Positions 62,982 to 64,000 of a stretch of DNA of 64,000 bases are shown in pieces. The DNA is from Bacteroidota bacterium (GTDB lineage: Bacteria; Bacteroidota; Ignavibacteria; UBA10030), in contig JALONQ010000007.1 in the NCBI GenBank assembly GCA_025454835.1, forward strand, positions 1-64,000, written 5' to 3'. A program made the position numbers and the translations under genes. Below the pieces are notes generated by a model. The model had not been told where the DNA came from. It searched no databases and saw only the letters and a list, made by a program, of their open reading frames with translations. Positions within the stretch are counted from its first letter, which is position 1; every line of letters begins with the position of its first letter.

Positions 62982-63020
62982 CCCAACACTTTTTCCCGAA
63001 GACCGTCATCCACTGACAAA

Positions 63021-64000
63021 ATGGCAATCGAACTCCTCGACCAGATCCTCGGCCATGTGCGGAATGCGATCCATCGCCAGCGCTATCCGCTGCTCGATTG
63101 GCGCATGAAAGAGGGATTGATCTCCGGCGCTGAACGACCCGATTTCAAGGAAAAGGGATGGACCGATATTCGCGTGCCATTCGAATGGGGCCGGTATGAC
63201 AAGACGGTATGGTTTCGGAGCGTCTGGACCGTTCCCGAGACATCGGTCGGCAAGGCCGTGGGTGTGCGTCTCTCCTTTCCCGAAGGTCAGCTCTATGTGA
63301 ATGGCGAGCCATACCATGGACTCGACGTGCATCATTGTGAGGTGCTGCTCACCGAGAAGGCCCGGCGCCATCAGAAGTTCCATCTGGCCGTGGAGGCCTA
63401 CAGCGGTCGCTCGGACCAGCATCACCAGTTCTCTACGGCAGAGTGCGTCGAGGTCGACACGACGGCCCGCTCCCTCTACTACGGCCTCAAGTTACTCCAG
63501 GAGCTGACAAAGACCCTCGACCATAACGGGGAGGAATTCGCGGCCGTCAAGGAGTTGATCCGTCGTACTCTCATCTTCCTCAAGTACTTCGCGCCTGACG
63601 GCGAAGAATATCCCAACGCCATCGGGCGAGCGTTGCACTTCCTGCAGAATGCGATCGGCACAGAGTTCCGGACCGACATGACCGGGCTCATTCATCTCGT
63701 CGGTCAGTCGCACATCGATGTCGTCTGGTTGTGGAAGCTCGCGGAAACGGAGCGGAAGAACGGCCGCACGTTTTCGACCATGCTTCGCCTGCTCGAGCAA
63801 CACCGCTCCTTCACGTATGCCCAAAGCCAGCCGTTCTTGTACCAACAGGTCAAGCGGCGGACGCCGCGCCTGTTCAACGAGATCAAGGCACACGTCTCGA
63901 CCGGCCGCTGGGAAGCCGTCGGACCCATGTGGGTCGAACCCGATTGCAACATCCCGTCGGGCGAGTCCCTTGTGCGTCAGGTCATCCACGGCAGTCGATT
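63021..64000 (+). CDS. Alpha-mannosidase, GH38 (3' partial)
   Basis: The frame is open from the ATG at 63021 to the window end, 326 codons. An N-terminal beta domain (about 1-150) leads into the GH38 catalytic region: LVGQSHIDVVWLWKLAETER with the zinc ligands H231 and D233, RTFSTMLRLLEQ, FTYAQSQPFLY and WVEPDCNIPSGESLVRQ. The rest, including the nucleophile region, lies beyond the window. It removes alpha-mannose from glycans in a retaining reaction. It is a plus-strand head gene with a promoter at 62953-62981. Confidence 0.9.
   Translation, partial: MAIELLDQILGHVRNAIHRQRYPLLDWRMKEGLISGAERPDFKEKGWTDIRVPFEWGRYDKTVWFRSVWTVPETSVGKAVGVRLSFPEGQLYVNGEPYHGLDVHHCEVLLTEKARRHQKFHLAVEAYSGRSDQHHQFSTAECVEVDTTARSLYYGLKLLQELTKTLDHNGEEFAAVKELIRRTLIFLKYFAPDGEEYPNAIGRALHFLQNAIGTEFRTDMTGLIHLVGQSHIDVVWLWKLAETERKNGRTFSTMLRLLEQHRSFTYAQSQPFLYQQVKRRTPRLFNEIKAHVSTGRWEAVGPMWVEPDCNIPSGESLVRQVIHGSR

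Overview
The window reads as GC-rich chromosomal DNA from a member of the Bacteroidota/Chlorobiota assemblage, most likely a Kapabacteria- or Ignavibacteria-like lineage (inference). Supporting signs are a type IX secretion C-terminal sorting domain at the end of a secreted Ig-like protein, a DUF4835/PorD-like protein, two TonB-dependent receptors with carboxypeptidase-regulatory N-termini, a YbeY with the HxxxHxxxxxD motif typical of that phylum, gram-negative HprK, and promoters of the form TTG-N20-TAnnTT, which resemble the Bacteroidota TTTG / TAnnTTTG consensus. I see no tRNA, rRNA, CRISPR array, insertion sequence, integrase island or prophage. This is an almost gap-free housekeeping region, with 56 genes called and no gene-free stretch above about 200 bases. 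All but four genes (DUF4835, menG, the coupled amidohydrolase, alpha-mannosidase) lie on the minus strand.

Layout by position. 1-3810: a membrane acyltransferase (partial), a helix-hairpin-helix/outer-membrane-barrel protein and a small outer-membrane protein. 3848-4768: the DUF4835 gene. 4744-10454: a HEAT-cyclophilin fusion, tatD, and a TonB receptor coupled to a small lipoprotein. 10548-12193: menG with a coupled amidohydrolase, closed by a bidirectional terminator. 12271-13128: a solitary TIR-like gene with its own promoter. 13219-19726 (read right to left): LytM peptidase, DUF2795, BamA/TamA, holB, metG. 19901-21253: hpf and hprK. 21299-29775: ctpA, DUF3108, gamma carbonic anhydrase, an MBL hydrolase, an unknown gene, ybeY, smg, topA, xerC. 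29875-40388: an HNH protein without a normal start codon, trpS, scpA, scpB, rluB, malQ, lysS, then a second lipoprotein/TonB receptor pair. 40468-46876: aroC and a nudix-pfkB-mtnA-recO-degP run. 46997-59177: a long run with a response-regulator receiver, MFS transporter, possible wHTH protein, prmC, dtd, a metalloenzyme, comEC, a mutase large subunit, the T9SS-sorted protein, a TrmH-type methylase and a P1 peptidase. 59277-62820: a YtcJ-like amidohydrolase and a sodium:solute symporter. 63021-end: a GH38 alpha-mannosidase (partial).

Many neighbours are translationally coupled through ATGA, GTGA or TTGA stop/start overlaps, so most minus-strand genes probably sit in long polycistronic units. 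Roles are mainly housekeeping (translation, DNA topology and recombination, chromosome segregation, envelope assembly and proteolysis). The envelope genes are the lineage-specific part: two lipoprotein-TonB receptor pairs, the HhH-barrel protein and the Ig-like T9SS cargo.

The most interesting non-coding observation is that twelve intergenic regions carry the same TTGnnn-17-TAnnTT promoter. In two cases the -10 box lies only 6-7 bases before the start codon, which predicts leaderless messages. The most interesting coding observations are the stand-alone TIR-like protein, the duplicated lipoprotein-receptor arrangement, the HNH gene lacking a canonical start, and the HhH-barrel fusion.
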